A stretch of DNA of 64,000 bases from Crambe crambe. Taxonomy: Eukaryota; Porifera; Demospongiae; Poecilosclerida; Crambeidae. A program made the position numbers and the translations under genes. The notes beneath the pieces were generated by a model. The model was not told the origin of the DNA and did not search any database. It worked only from the letters and a program-made list of their open reading frames with translations. Every line of letters begins with the position of its first letter. Position 1 is the first letter of the stretch. The stretch spans positions 3,038,001 through 3,102,000 of the forward strand of contig OZ004582.1 in assembly GCA_963924555.1 (NCBI GenBank), in the 5' to 3' direction. Shown here in pieces: positions 33,036-43,854 of the stretch.

Positions 33036-35852
33036 TTACAATGAGGTCTTTTTTTTCTCTGTGTTCCTCAGTGTTTGACAAGACTTGGATAACGATCCAC
33101 GACATTGCTTCCAAATGGCTTCAAATTCTATATCTGATTTTTTTGGAACACAGGAATGAACAAGTGTCTTGATATAATCGACCTTGCGTCTGTCAAGCTC
33201 TCCAGTTGCATAACGGCCACTCAAACTTTTGGTTGTCATTTCCTTACGCCCAAATATTGCCTCACGGGCCAATGCTGTTGCCAACTTCCTCAAAGATAAA
33301 GCATCTGTCCCAGTATTTTCCCTCATCACCTGTTCAACTGATTTCAATTCAGGAGGGGTGCTGAAGGGAACTGGGGGAATGTTGAACGATGGTGGAGTAG
33401 GCGAAACATGCCGACTTGGTGGTATATTTATATCTGAAGCCATTGCATCTGTGGAAGAAGACAAACTAACAGTTTTACTGTTACCACCACCACTGTAAGA
33501 GCTTACTCCAGCGTATGAGTCTGGATATCGCCTTGAAGCAAGGTTATTATAATGACCCACTGACTGAGATGTGTGATAATCAGAGTCATAGAGGTCCAAT
33601 TCATCTGTCCAATCGCATTCATCTGTCCAGGGCACTGGCTCCAGCGATAGAGGTTGAGTCGCTGAATCGAGAATGATTACTTCATCCGGTGCAGGAGTAG
33701 AGAGTTCTTCCTCATTAGAACTACAGCCACCAGCACACCACTGAGAAGGTGACTCTTGCATGTGACTTTGCTGAGCTAGCTGTGAGCATGGTGATGGTGA
33801 CCATGAAGGAGCTGATCGTGGAAGAGAAGCTGGCTGAGAGCGTGGAGGAAGCTGCTGAGATGACCATGCCTGAAAATGTGGAGGAAGCTGCTGAGCTGTT
33901 CGTGGAAGTGGTGCATGGGGCCGGGGACGAGGAGGGCGTGGAGGCAAAGGTGGTGCCTGGGAGGTCGAGGGCTTAAGAGGCCTTTGAAGTAGCTGAGGAA
34001 ACTGCTGAGCATGCTTAGGCTCTGGTGTGACTTGTTGAACTGGCTGTGATGAGTACAGTTGTGACGGCTGAGGAAATGATGGAGGTGGAGGTGGAGGTAA
34101 AGATGGACTGGAGGGGGAGTCTGATAACACTGAACTTGGTTGTACAGAGGGGGTGGGGAGTGGCAGACTGGCAGGCAGCTGGTTTTGTTTGGCTACCAGC
34201 ATGGAGAGAACATCAAAAATTTTCTCCTGCTGCTGCATAAGCTGGGTAATTAAAAAAGGTAGTGTGATCATACACATAATATTATGCACAAGATCTATAG
34301 CTAGGGCTGATTCTGCAGAGTACAGCAGATTGCGCAACAGGAAATCCAAAACTGCAAAACCAAAATTTACATAGCCTCCTTTCAAGTAGCCCAACTCCAA
34401 AGTCACTATGTACACTAGACTCACCACACATAACATGCACTAGACAAAGGAGGGTCTAAGATCTAATCACAGATAGCTGGCTAACATGCTCAAGTTTACA
34501 CTGATTTTTAAAAAAAGGCAACTAGCAAGCACTGCAAGTAAATAACTCACACAGCGAATTTTGGTCAATCTTGTTCTGGTAATTATTAGGTTCACTGGAG
34601 GTAGCTGAAACTGAAATGATAACATTTATAATACACAACACATTACCATACACCTATACATGAGCTCCATGCACAATTGACACAATCATATTTTTTATAT
34701 TAAACATTAATGGGACTCGTGAATTGCAGCATTCCACTTCATTAGCTACTGAATGAAGTTCCCCTGCATACACCTACCTGTTTGCTTTCCAATACGCAGA
34801 ATATTAGAGGACTTCTTGCCTCCAGTTGCTGTCTTCCTCCTTCCCTTGCCCTTTTCAGATACCTTCGTGTTCTTTGTAGGCTCACTCGTGGCAGGTGCAG
34901 TAGGCTTACTCTTGGCCGATGCGGTAGGCTTACTCTTGGCTGGTGTGGAAGGCTTACTCTTGGCACGTGCGGTAGGTTTACTCTTGGCAGGTGCAGTAGG
35001 CTTACTCTCTGTAGGGTGATCCTCAGGGTAATTCTCAGGTGCGGTAGGGTGACTCTCAGGCTCCTCTGGATGTAATAATGAGATACTAGATATAAGGCCA
35101 GTCCAAATGAGTTTAGTTTCCATTCAAGCAGGGAGGGAGGAGTGAAAATAGTATCATTACTAGTTAATTAGCTTTATTTGCTCAAATGGCTCTTAATTGG
35201 CAATAATTATGGTGGATCTCCAGACTATAGCTCCGCCCATGCATGACAATCATATTAAACTAAGCTGTATTAACAAACCTGGCGCACTGACGATCATGAC
35301 TTTCCAGTCCACACTCTTGCCCTTCTTGCTTTCCCAAGGTAGCTGCACTATCCTTCCAGTACACAACTCGTCCTTCGCGTAGCTAGCCAGTCTCCATCCA
35401 CCACGATCTCCTTGCCATCCCGGTTTCCCTTAAACCGAACGACATATTCTGTACATCGCATGCTGCTGCCACCACGCCGACCGCTACTCCTCGTTTTCTT
35501 ACTCGTAGGCGTTTCTTTCACTACAGATAAAGACCTCTTCGCCTTCACTGCGGTTTGAGTGTCAGTGTTGTTTGTTGTGCCTACTGAAGTGTTCTTGTCA
35601 GGGCTGACACTGTCCCTCTCCGGCTCCTCCGATTCTGGCTGGGATCGGGCGCGGGCAGTTGCTGGGTAGCTGTTTCTTGCTGCTCGGCATCTGATCCAGA
35701 TAGCAGCTCCGCTTGTATGTAAAAGTTGGTAACCGTGTCTTCAGTTCAACCGGGGGAAGAAGACACTCTGGTATATCTTCCTCCACCATGATCTGCACCG
35801 CACGCCATCCACTTCGCCGGCATATTATTTTAATTTTATTCGCGTGGCACAA
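33036..35852 (-). pseudogene. BEN-domain protein gene, multi-exon, inside the Tc1-like element
   Basis: Likely DNA- or chromatin-binding protein. Exons by reading: about 35281-35852 (from MVEEDIPECLLPPVELK; later VVRFKGNRDGKEIVVDGDW and IVQLPWESKKGKSVDWKVMI); 34777-35066 (a repeat of about ten residues, SKPTAPAKSKPTARAKSKP); about 34558-34610; 33036-34242 (402 residues). The last exon has a Pro/Gln-rich linker, then LSLRKLATALAREAIFGRKE, KSLSGRYATGELDRRKVDYI and WKQCRGSLSKSCQTLRN, which fit a BEN domain. Splice sites GTAGGT and CCAG, TTCAG, CCCAG support the exons. Exon 1 has about three frame changes, so the gene is probably dead although the BEN exon is open. Family call rests on the last 110 residues. 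Confidence 0.6.
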
Positions 35853-35919
35853 TTAAGAAGCAGGTTGATAAGATTCCTCGACCTTTAGAGAAGGTTCGCG
35901 AACCTTCGACGAAGAGTTC

Positions 35920-35949
35920 GCAAAGTTTTTTTTGCAAAGTACCGTAGCT
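35920..35949 (-). repeat. right terminal inverted repeat of the Tc1/BEN element
   Basis: Inverse of 31311-31340. It lies about 70 bases above the start of the BEN gene. Confidence 0.75.
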
Positions 35950-36055
35950 GAGAAAAATAAGCAGAGTTTAAAATAATATTAATCAAACATTCATCTCACA
36001 TGTGTATTGTATCTTTAGCTATAATAATATGGTTTAAAATTTAGTTTCTTGAAGT

Positions 36056-36330
36056 TTATCGAGAAATGATGCCATTCTCAAGCAGTTGACCAATCTTCTG
36101 CAGCTGTTCTATGCATTCAGTTCGCATGTGAATTCTTTTTCCAGGAGAAATTCCAACATTTTGACTGCAATTCAATCTAATGGGAGCACACTCACATTCA
36201 TCAGAAGTAGATGTTTCTTCGAATTTTTGCTTTCTTTGTTTCTTACCTTTGACCAATTTAAATCAATAAGAATATCTTTTCTTCAGCACAGGTTTATCAT
36301 TATCAAATGAACATTCATTATCGCTGTCAC
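36056..36330 (-). pseudogene. C-terminal remnant of a SHOCT-like accessory protein
   Basis: Reads KGKKQRKQKFEETSTSDECE, then VGISPGKRIHMRTECIEQLQ and KIGQLLENGIIS. This matches the tail of the protein at 38680-39696 (VGTSPRKTVELRMKNYEQLR / YLQQLFDDKILNENEY) in spacing: SPxK, R, EQL, L, I. It stops before the last helix. Adjacent to the right end of the Tc1/BEN element but outside it. Confidence 0.5.
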
Positions 36331-37544
36331 AAATAATGTAATCTTCCTGATATAGATATAATGATTACACATAGAACATTATTGCAATGCTACACACCCA
36401 CCTTTGTTGGTGACTCAGACCTAGGCTTAGGTAGATTATGCCAGCATAATTTTGGGAATAATTGGGACTTCCTGGAATCAAGCATAATGCCAGAATAATG
36501 GGGCATATTTTTGAGCATAATGGGAGCTTCTGCAAGCCTAGCTGAAAATAAAGACTTCTGTCACTCTCTGCTGCTTGAGGTGGTTTCTTGCTACACTGTG
36601 ACAGTGTCTAGCTATATCAATACCTAAGACCTGTATGGACAACTACATGCAGCTGTTAGTTATGGCAATGGCTAAGCTCTGCTACTAGCAGTTGGTGGAC
36701 TGGGGAAGCATAATCCTTATTTGAGAATAATAATTGGTGCATTTTAGGGAATAATTGGTGCATTTAATAGGTAGTTGGAGCATTGTGGAATAGAATAACT
36801 GGAGAAATCTTGAGCATAATCTACCTAAGCCTCATAAGTGTGCAGTATTGGATATTTATACATACTATACTGCTACTATGTGTATACTTGCATATTGATA
36901 CATTATTCTATACTCCACTATACCAACATGTACATAGCCGAGGTGATATTATGCATAATATACTCTTAATTGTATAATTCATCTGCATTACAATAGTAAT
37001 TTGCATGAAGTATTATCATAAATGCATAAATACAATAACACATTGCACAACCAATATACATAACTGAAGTATAAAATGCATATCATCAATACATTATTAT
37101 TTTGTATAATTGATCTGCATTAATTTGCATGAAAATGCATAAAATGCATAAATAAACTAATATTTACACAAACAATATACATAACCAAAGTATAAAATGC
37201 ATAATTATGGAGATACAGCCATTTAAATAATTGAAGCATAAAAATGCATTGATACATAATTGGGACCACCTTTATAAGTATGTCCTTTCTATGGACAGAA
37301 TTTCATTAGGAATTTCACCTTGGGGGGGGGGGGGGGGGAAGCTACAGTAGGCCACACAGTAAGGGGGAGGATGCGCTTACTACTCTGAAGTATCCCAAAT
37401 TGGTCCTTAATTACTCCCTTTGGTGACTACACGTAACAACCTATGGACGTATTTATACCTTGTGGGAGACTTCCCCTGTGCCCCTCCCCCCTTAGATGAA
37501 ACCCTGATAGAGGTATGTGTAGCTAGCTACAGTAGCTGCATTAA
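36331..37544. repeat. AT-rich repeats and MITE M1 copy b; no gene
   Basis: Words with AATAATTGG and CATAATG recur at 36440-36820. Two imperfect copies of about 120 bases (36970-37085 and 37107-37205) share TGTATAATT-ATCTGCATTA, AATTTGCATGAA and AAGTATAAAATGCATA. M1 copy b, 37300-37510, includes a 16-G run at 37323 and ends GATGAAACCCTGATAG. Confidence 0.6.
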
Positions 37545-37925
37545 TATTAATTTTGTCTAAATACCCCAACCGCTGACAATCGTTATAAAAAAATTAACAG
37601 ATCACCAAGGTTGGTTATAGCTATGAAAATAATATATGCTAGCTAGTTAGCTAGCTACATTACGTATGCATAGCTATGAAATTCTGTCTAATTACCCCAA
37701 CCACTGTCAGTCATTTATGCTAGCTAGTTAGCTATAGCTACAATACGTATGCATAGCTATGAAATTCTGTCTAAACACCCCAACCACTGTCAGTCGTTTA
37801 CGCTAGCTAGTTAGCTATAGCTACATTACGTATGCATAGCTATGAAATTCTGTCTAAACACCACAACCACTGTCAGTCGTTTATGCTAGCTAGTTAGCTA
37901 GATATGTATTATGCCTATGTATAAA
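37545..37925 (+). repeat. 84-bp minisatellite, about four units
   Basis: Each unit carries ATAGCTATGAAATTCTGTCT, A-CACCCCAACCACTGTCAGTC, GTTTATGCTAGCTAGTTAGC and ACATTACGTATGC. Units start near 37556, 37680, 37763 and 37846. Non-coding. Confidence 0.85.
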
Positions 37926-37979
37926 CACCCCACTCATCAAATCAAATCACTAAATCATCTACTTATATAGTTTCATTTG

Positions 37980-38330
37980 ATGAATCATTGCTGCTTACAT
38001 GGATTGGCATTGAATGCTCAGTACAGAGACGTCTAGCAACCTCTTACAAAATGTTGGTTGGCCAGGTCGAGTGCACGATGCCAGAGTGTTTGCAAATTCA
38101 AGTTTATTCAAGGGGCCAGAGTAAAACTTTGTTTCCCAACTGGGTGAAAAGTGTATCTGGCAAAAATATTCCCTTGGTGATCCTGCATATCCTTTGTTAG
38201 ATTGGCTAATGAAGGCATTTCCCGACGGTGGTAACCTTACAGCTAATCAGAAACGGTTCAACTATTGCTTAAGTAGAGCTAGAGTTGTGGTTGAACATGC
38301 TTATGGCAGGTTGAAGGTTGGATGTTAGTG
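37980..38330 (+). pseudogene. Harbinger (HARBI1-like) transposase C-terminal relic
   Basis: Frames give ARVFANSSLFKGPE and then [40 protein letters not shown] and VEHAYGRLK. These are the final DDE_Tnp_4 blocks, including GDPAYPL and the E of VEHAYGRLK: exactly the part missing from the element at 3148-4340. At least one frame change near 38115. No Myb partner nearby. Confidence 0.8.
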
Positions 38331-38359
38331 TGTGTGATGTGCCCGAGGTAGTAGCTGCT

Positions 38360-38570
38360 TGCTGTGTTCACATAATGTGTGTGAGGTTCATGGTGACAAA
38401 AACAGAGAAGCTTTTTTCGAGTAGTACAAAGGTATAGCCAGGGGAAGTCCTTAAACCATTTCACATTCACTGAGCGACTTTCTGACTTATTGCCAACCTT
38501 TTGTCTTGTAGATTTGATGACACTTTTCTCCGTTGGCTGGTAAGGAGCAGTACGTGATTTAGCACAACAC
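38360..38570 (-). pseudogene. TTF-type zinc-finger start of a hAT-like protein
   Basis: Minus strand reads KSVIKSTRQKVGNKSESRSV, NVKWFKDFPWLYLCTTRKKL and LCFCHHEP. WF(K)xFPWL followed by C-x-C resembles the start of TTF/hAT proteins (compare SWFSKWSWLHY near 52920). Short and without a downstream core. Confidence 0.4.
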
Positions 38571-38679
38571 TCAGCAATGCATTGTGAAGAATTTCCAGCT
38601 ACAGGGATCATGCAACAGCGCAAAAAAATATTTGCACATGCGCACCTTATTATGGTCACGTGGTTAGTCATATTGCCAT

Positions 38680-39696
38680 ATGGCCGTGGACAAAATGGAT
38701 TTAGCAAAGAAAGGCGCTGGAGCTCCTTTGAATCTGCTTAGCCCTGGGGTCATAGCTCAATTGAAACAGGCAGTGAGCCAAGAAGGTCAGCCCCAGAAGT
38801 CGTTAGTCCAAGTAACTTCTGGTTCTGGTGTTTCTTTTCAAGTTTTATCCAGTTCAGGACCAATAACAGCAACAGTACCATCACAAGGTACCAGTAAACC
38901 ATACACTTACAAAGTTAAGATTATAAGCCCTATCAAAAAGAAGGATGTTGTTATTCGGCATCTCAATCACTTCACTTCTAAGTTTACATCTGTAACTGCT
39001 CTTCGTGTTCAATTAATTGAAGAGTTCAAAGATCATGTTCCTTCTTCAGTTGATTTTAATGTTGGTTATTTTGAAACTAAAACTAACCAGCAATCAAAAG
39101 TTTGGTTAGTTACCTCAGAAGATTTAAATGTGATGTACAAAAAGTTTCCAGTGGGCAGTTCAATTATGTTGTGGTGTGACGGGAAGGGTGAATTTGATAC
39201 TTGCACAAAAAAAAGGAAGCGAGATAGTGACAAATGTAGTGGAAAAAGACAGGAACAAGAAGAAGAAGTGGAGAGTTATTATAAGGACCTTGTTGGCAAA
39301 CATAATGAAATGTATACTACTCCTCAATATCGTCTATGGGCTAGGATGTATGCTGCTGGGATACATGATAGTATGCAAGATCCTCCAGACATCCCTGCTT
39401 TTTCTTCTAACCCACCCAAGCGTCAAAGAAAAGATTCCTTTGCCGAGTCACTGACTGGGGCAGCAATTGCATTTGCTAACACACTATCTAGTAGTTCACA
39501 GAAGGATAAATTTAGTGCTGAGACAGGGCACAATTCTTGTGAAGTAGGAACATCACCGAGGAAAACTGTAGAGTTGAGGATGAAGAATTACGAACAATTA
39601 AGGTATCTACAGCAGCTATTTGACGATAAAATTCTGAATGAAAATGAGTACAAAGAACAAAAGGAAGGCATTTTGAAATCACTCCGTAACTTGTAA
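38680..39696 (+). CDS. PB1-like / SHOCT-like transposon accessory protein (intact)
   Basis: An intact 338-residue frame; starts at 38680 or at the second Met 38695 (MDLAKKGAGAPLNLLSPGVI). N-terminus: short low-complexity stretch. Residues about 75-170 (YTYKVKIISPIKKKDVVIRH ... VGSSIMLWCDGKG) have the beta-alpha-beta layout of a PB1/ubiquitin-like domain, by eye. Middle: basic KKRKRDSDKCSGKR, a possible nuclear signal, then RLWARMYAAGIHDSMQDPPD. Last 35 residues, YEQLRYLQQLFDDKILNENE and YKEQKEGILKSL, fit the SHOCT-type two-helix tail. It converges on Tc1-like transposase B about 40 bases away. A related tail lies at 36056. I infer a partner or regulator of that element; no function is known to me. 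Confidence 0.7.
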   Translation: MAVDKMDLAKKGAGAPLNLLSPGVIAQLKQAVSQEGQPQKSLVQVTSGSGVSFQVLSSSGPITATVPSQGTSKPYTYKVKIISPIKKKDVVIRHLNHFTSKFTSVTALRVQLIEEFKDHVPSSVDFNVGYFETKTNQQSKVWLVTSEDLNVMYKKFPVGSSIMLWCDGKGEFDTCTKKRKRDSDKCSGKRQEQEEEVESYYKDLVGKHNEMYTTPQYRLWARMYAAGIHDSMQDPPDIPAFSSNPPKRQRKDSFAESLTGAAIAFANTLSSSSQKDKFSAETGHNSCEVGTSPRKTVELRMKNYEQLRYLQQLFDDKILNENEYKEQKEGILKSLRNL

Positions 39697-39737
39697 CTAT
39701 AGATATTAGCTATTACAATTTTTTTAATTATTATATA

Positions 39738-40718
39738 TTCCACTGTGAAAAATCCATCCTTGGCAGTCTTGTGGGGTTATCGATGTGAAGCTTGCTAACA
39801 GTAACAGCTCCACATCACTGGTATTGATGGAACTATTTTCTTCTAGTATCTTTATTCCTGTTTTGACTTTTGAAAAGGCTTCTTCAATGGCTGCAGGTCA
39901 GGAGAGTAAGGAGGGAGGAATTGTACCAAGGCTCCTACATCTTGAATTGAGCTCACAATATGTTCAACACTGTGTATAGAACAGTTGTCCATAACAACAA
40001 CCGAGTGAGGATTTGTGCCATTGAATGGCATTAAGTGAGGAAGCAAGTGTGTCTGAATAAAATGGTAAAAGGTATCACCATCTGTTGTTCCTTTTACAGT
40101 CATAACATCCACTAGACCAGCAATGGAGATGCACGCAATTGCAGAGACACGCTCACCTCTGATAAGAAATTTGTGGCTCACTAGGGGCTTTCCTCTCATG
40201 CTGTAACCATGCTTTCTAATGGAATCTTTCTCGTCAGCTCCCGTTTCATCAACAAATATTAGCATATCAGGATAGTATAAAGACATATCTGATATGTATA
40301 ACTGTCTACAAAACTCATCTCTCTGTCTTGCCACTATTTTGAGTCTCCGATAGGTGTAGCCACTCTTGCTCAGGAATCGAAAAATTGTGGACTGGCTCAC
40401 ATCGATCAATAAAGTATTCAGTAGCTCATCTTGAATTTCTTTCAGCCTAATTCCTGGCTTGTCAATAACAAGTTGAAAGATCAGGAACTGTGCTGGTAGA
40501 GTTAACTTTCTATAAGCTCTTTCATTGGGGTAGGGTTTTTTGCTAACATCCCCTGTAGTGGCAAACAATTGAGTGATTCTGGACACAGTAGATTTGTCAA
40601 TGGAAAGGTTTTCTGCTACTTTCTGACAGGTGAAGCCAAGAGCATGCCTCTGCCAAATGATTCTCCAACGTAAATCTTTGCTGTAGGCACTTGAGCGCCA
40701 TTTCTCACAAGAAGTCAT
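39738..40718 (-). pseudogene. Tc1/mariner-type (IS630-like) transposase B, one frameshift
   Basis: From MTSCEKWRSSAYSKDLRWRI at 40718: two helix-turn-helix units (LGFTCQKVAENLSIDKSTVS; VSQSTIFRFLSKSGYTYRRL), then MLIFVDETGADEKDSIRKHG (first D), VVVMDNCSIHSVEHIVSSIQ (second D) and VQFLPPYSPDLQP. Near 39888 one base is missing: the current frame reads LKKPFQKSK, whereas the next frame gives IEEAFSKVKTGIKILEE with the catalytic Glu and runs to QGWIFHSGIYNN before a stop at about 39737. So one indel removes the third catalytic residue. Closely related to transposase A at 30240. Confidence 0.88.
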
Positions 40719-40850
40719 TCTAGATCTGAAGTTCAAATTTGTACGCATGCGCAACTAATAATCATTGCATGCATGCAAGGTCTGTGCAAAACGCTGTATA
40801 GTTGCACTATAAGTACAGCACCTCCACTGCACATGGTCAATATATACGCA

Positions 40851-40868
40851 GGAAATTTTTCCTGCGCA
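40851..40868. repeat. palindrome GCAGGAAATTTTTCCTGC
   Basis: An 18-base hairpin-capable sequence 130 bases above the start of transposase B. Function unknown. Confidence 0.5.
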
Positions 40869-40896
40869 AAATAATAAAATTGATCTGCTGCTGAAA

Positions 40897-41815
40897 ATGA
40901 AGTCTCAAATCCCTTCAGTTGAAGCACAATGCTTCCAAAAAGGAGATGATTCAACTGCTATGCCAATCCTACACCTGAAGAGTCTCTGCAATTACTTGCT
41001 TGCCATCCATCCAGATAAATGCAATTGCAAGTCACAAGGTAGACAATATACAAAAAATAAATAGCTAGTTACTAAAGTAGTGCAGCTACAGTTTACATAT
41101 TAATAAGTGTACCTAGCTAATTATAATGGGTTGCTGTATAAAAAGTCTTCGTATGCTGAACACTCAGTATCGGATAAGTTTAAGCCACCTTCAGCACCAT
41201 TGTTGGAAATCTGCAAGGTACGTACATACACATACATACACACAGAGACTATTTCAATGAAGTGTGGTGAGCAACAAGATGCTCAAGAGTTTTTTCTTAA
41301 ATTTGAAGAACTTTTACTGAATAAATTACCAAAAGAGTAAGATTATTAACAGATAGGAAGTTTCTTCCTTTATTTCCAGCCTCATAAAACATTTCACTGA
41401 AATTATTGGTGTTGAGACAACAGAAACAGGTTTCTCCTATTATAGAGCTAACCAAGCTGTATGTATATTACACCTTGCATACTCACTCTTAGTTGCGTGT
41501 AGAGACTGTGGATTAGTATCTTCAACACATACTATCATTGATTACTTCAGTTTAAAGTTTCTGTATGTAGCAAATAACTATGTACATCACACGTACAACG
41601 TACTATAATTATGGTACTTACGGGAATCAGCAGAATGTTACTGTACAAGATCTTCTGGATTCTCACTTTAGTGAAGACTTTGTCTCAGTAACTGTGAAAG
41701 GTATATTATTCCTAAAGTCAATATACTTCTTTATGAATAAACCAATACTTTGACCTTTTCCTCAGTTATGCCAAACTTTTCTTTAATGATGAGGATCAGA
41801 CTGGAAGAATGACAT
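40897..41815 (+). pseudogene. ubiquitin-specific protease (USP)-like gene fragment
   Basis: Exon-like pieces: 40897-41038 (MKSQIPSVEAQCFQKGDDST ... NCKSQ, then GTAGAC); about 41145-41218 (EHSVSDKFKPPSAPLLEICK, then GTACGT); 41263-41338 (CGEQQDAQEFFLKFEELLLN); about 41392-41455 (LIKHFTEIIGVETTETGF); 41487-41565 (CRDCGLVSSTHTIIDYFSLK); 41632-41699 (NVTVQDLLDSHFSEDFVS, then GTATAT). QQDAQEFF is the USP signature and CRDCG fits the zinc knuckle of the fingers. The Cys box and His box are not present, so it cannot be an active protease. A host gene copy, not a transposon gene, as far as I can tell. Confidence 0.55.
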
Positions 41816-42189
41816 CCAATGAATATTGAAGGACCTGAACAACAGTATAGTGTCACAATGTAGCCAGTAATAAAAAATTACCTGAGGAGAATCGCTTCCT
41901 CGCTCGGTGCAAATCGAAATCAAATATGTTGCTAAATCCTTAAATTGAGAACCAGATAGGCAGCAGATGGCGTTGCTGGCCCACTGCAATTTTCTGTAAT
42001 GAGTATGATATGCAACTTTGTTATATAATTTTTGGTGTCTTCACAAAACATACTGCGAGTCCCACATGGTAACTTGAGAAACTTCTCATGACTAATTATG
42101 TTTACCTTGATGCAGTTATAGAGTAGTCCACCCCCGATGAATAATAACTATAGCCAGGCCATTATAACTTACAGCTTTGAATTATTGTA
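41816..42189. other. no gene seen
   Basis: No supported frame or repeat. Confidence 0.4.
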
Positions 42190-43290
42190 TGTTCACATTT
42201 TCAAGATGATAGACACCCTTGCCCACAGCTTTGGTGATCTTGTAAGGCCCACTGTACCTTTGCCACCCTTACACTTCTTTCGATGGAAATCTTTAACCAG
42301 CACATGTTTCCTCACAGCAAAAAGATGAGGATTTCCTCGCTTGACATCGTAGTTAATATTTCTCTTCTGCTGCTGCTGCTGGTGAGTAACCTCGTCAAAC
42401 TGCAGGGGTAGTACAGCCAATTCTGTTGGTGACTTCTTCTCCATATTGATGTCAATTGGTAAGGTAGCAGTACGATTAAACATCAGCTCAAACGGGGTGT
42501 ATTTTGTGGATTTGTGGCATGTGGTATTGTATGCAAACACAAGAATCCAAATAGGCTGACCATGACTTCTTATTCTTCAAGACAAACTTTACCAACATAT
42601 TTTGAAGAGTCTGGTTCCATCTTTCATCCAAACCATTGGCCTACAATTTAATACACCAATAATATTATAGTAACTGTTACTGAATCTGTGGATGATAGGG
42701 AGTTGTTAGCCTACGCTGAATTCCCAGTTGCTCTGCCAAAAGGTGACTGTTAAATTCACCTCCACAATCAGAAATGATCACGCGTGGCAGTCCAAATCTC
42801 ATGAATAGCAATTAGATTGAAATAATGGAATGATAGATATTATTTACACCACCTTGTAAAGGATAGATGCCACACGACTAGAACACTTATCTGGTGTGGG
42901 GATAGCCTCAACATACTTTGTAAAGTAATCACTGATAGTAAGAATATATTTATTTCCGTCATCTGCAGTTGGACTTATTGGACCAATAAAATTGATTCCT
43001 ATACAGTGCCATGGGCTGACCACAGCAACTGGGTGTAACTGTGGAACACCAGTTGTCAGTTTCCTGTTCATGCGCTGGCGAACATCGCATGATCAATATA
43101 GCTGACATATTTGAAAAAATGATTATACCCTTACCATTTTCTTGACATCTTGCACAAGGCCAATCCACATAAATCTCTCCTTGATCCGTACGGGTATTCC
43201 CTAAATGACCTGCCGTCTTGTCCACATGGCAGGACTTCAGAATGCATTCTCGCTCTTGCTGGGAGCAAATATACCTTAGCAATGATCCCT
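42190..43290 (-). mobile_element. integrase relic, Ty3/gypsy-like (GIN/Ginger type possible)
   Basis: Fossil on the minus strand with, in order, a zinc-binding N-terminal region, the integrase core and the following C-terminal region. Its spacing with intron-like gaps recalls spliced integrase genes of the GIN or Ginger kind, but a plain gypsy pol relic is equally possible. No LTRs or inverted ends were found. It is broken in several places. Confidence 0.65.
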
Positions 43291-43324
43291 ATTGGTTACC
43301 AGGTATAGCAGTGAAGATAACACA

Positions 43325-43740
43325 GGAGTATTATTATTATTATATGATTTTATGATTTACAGCACAGGATGAATTTCAAGAAAATGTAGAGAGAAGATGG
43401 GGGGCGAAGGTCCACCAGTACAATCAAACAAAAATAACAGAAAAGAAAATATTGGTTAATGGTTACACGTTTTGTAATTGGGTGGCTTGGGAATTGACAT
43501 GCAGTTTCGGCAAGGGCAGATAAGATGGAATGTGCAAATGTAGGTGTTGAAACTAAAAGTAATCTTTGAGTTTAGATTTATGGTAGGGACACCTAGGGTT
43601 ATATCAGTTGGTGGCAGAGAGTTCCATAATCTAGTCCGCCTGTTAAAATACAAGTGTCTTTTGGAGTTGGAGATAGATCTTGAGTGGGTTAGTTGAGGGA
43701 ACCCGACCTGGTTGCACTAGAACTGAATGACACATAATTG
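43325..43740 (-). mobile_element. 5'-truncated LINE, 3' end
   Basis: Minus-strand frame 43456-43653 reads YFNRRTRLWNSLPPTDITLG and ICTFHLICPCRNCMSIPKPP, the typical last residues of a non-LTR ORF2 (W N S L P P and the CxxC tail). The element's 3' end is at about 43330, where a TAATAATAATA tail occurs. Only about 400 bases of the element are present, as expected from 5' truncation at insertion. Confidence 0.75.
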
Positions 43741-43854
43741 GAGATATTGAAAGAATTGGAGGGATTTTTCAGATTATTAATGATGTCATTGAGCTCAAGC
43801 AACATCATTAGCAGCAACAGATGAAGTCAAGATAGTATACTGTGGACACCCATG

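Larger units (their letters stand above)
31311..35949. mobile_element. Tc1-like element carrying a multi-exon BEN-domain gene
   Basis: AGCTACGGTA and TTGCAAAAAAAACTTTGC occur at 31311-31340 and, inverted, at 35920-35949, with two mismatched bases between the words. Between them lie a Tc1-like transposase (plus) and a convergent BEN-domain gene (minus). The unit is 4.6 kb, long for Tc1, whose normal size is 1.3-2 kb. Target duplication TA is not clear on both sides. Either the element captured a spliced gene or it is a two-gene lineage. Confidence 0.65.

Noticed and set aside
33229-34374. Plus-strand frames opposite the BEN gene (glutamate- and valine-rich).
   Set aside because: They mirror the Pro/Gln-rich linker of the minus-strand gene and match no family.
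34753-35075. Plus-strand leucine-rich frames resembling membrane proteins.
   Set aside because: They are the complement of the SKPTAPAK repeat in the BEN gene.
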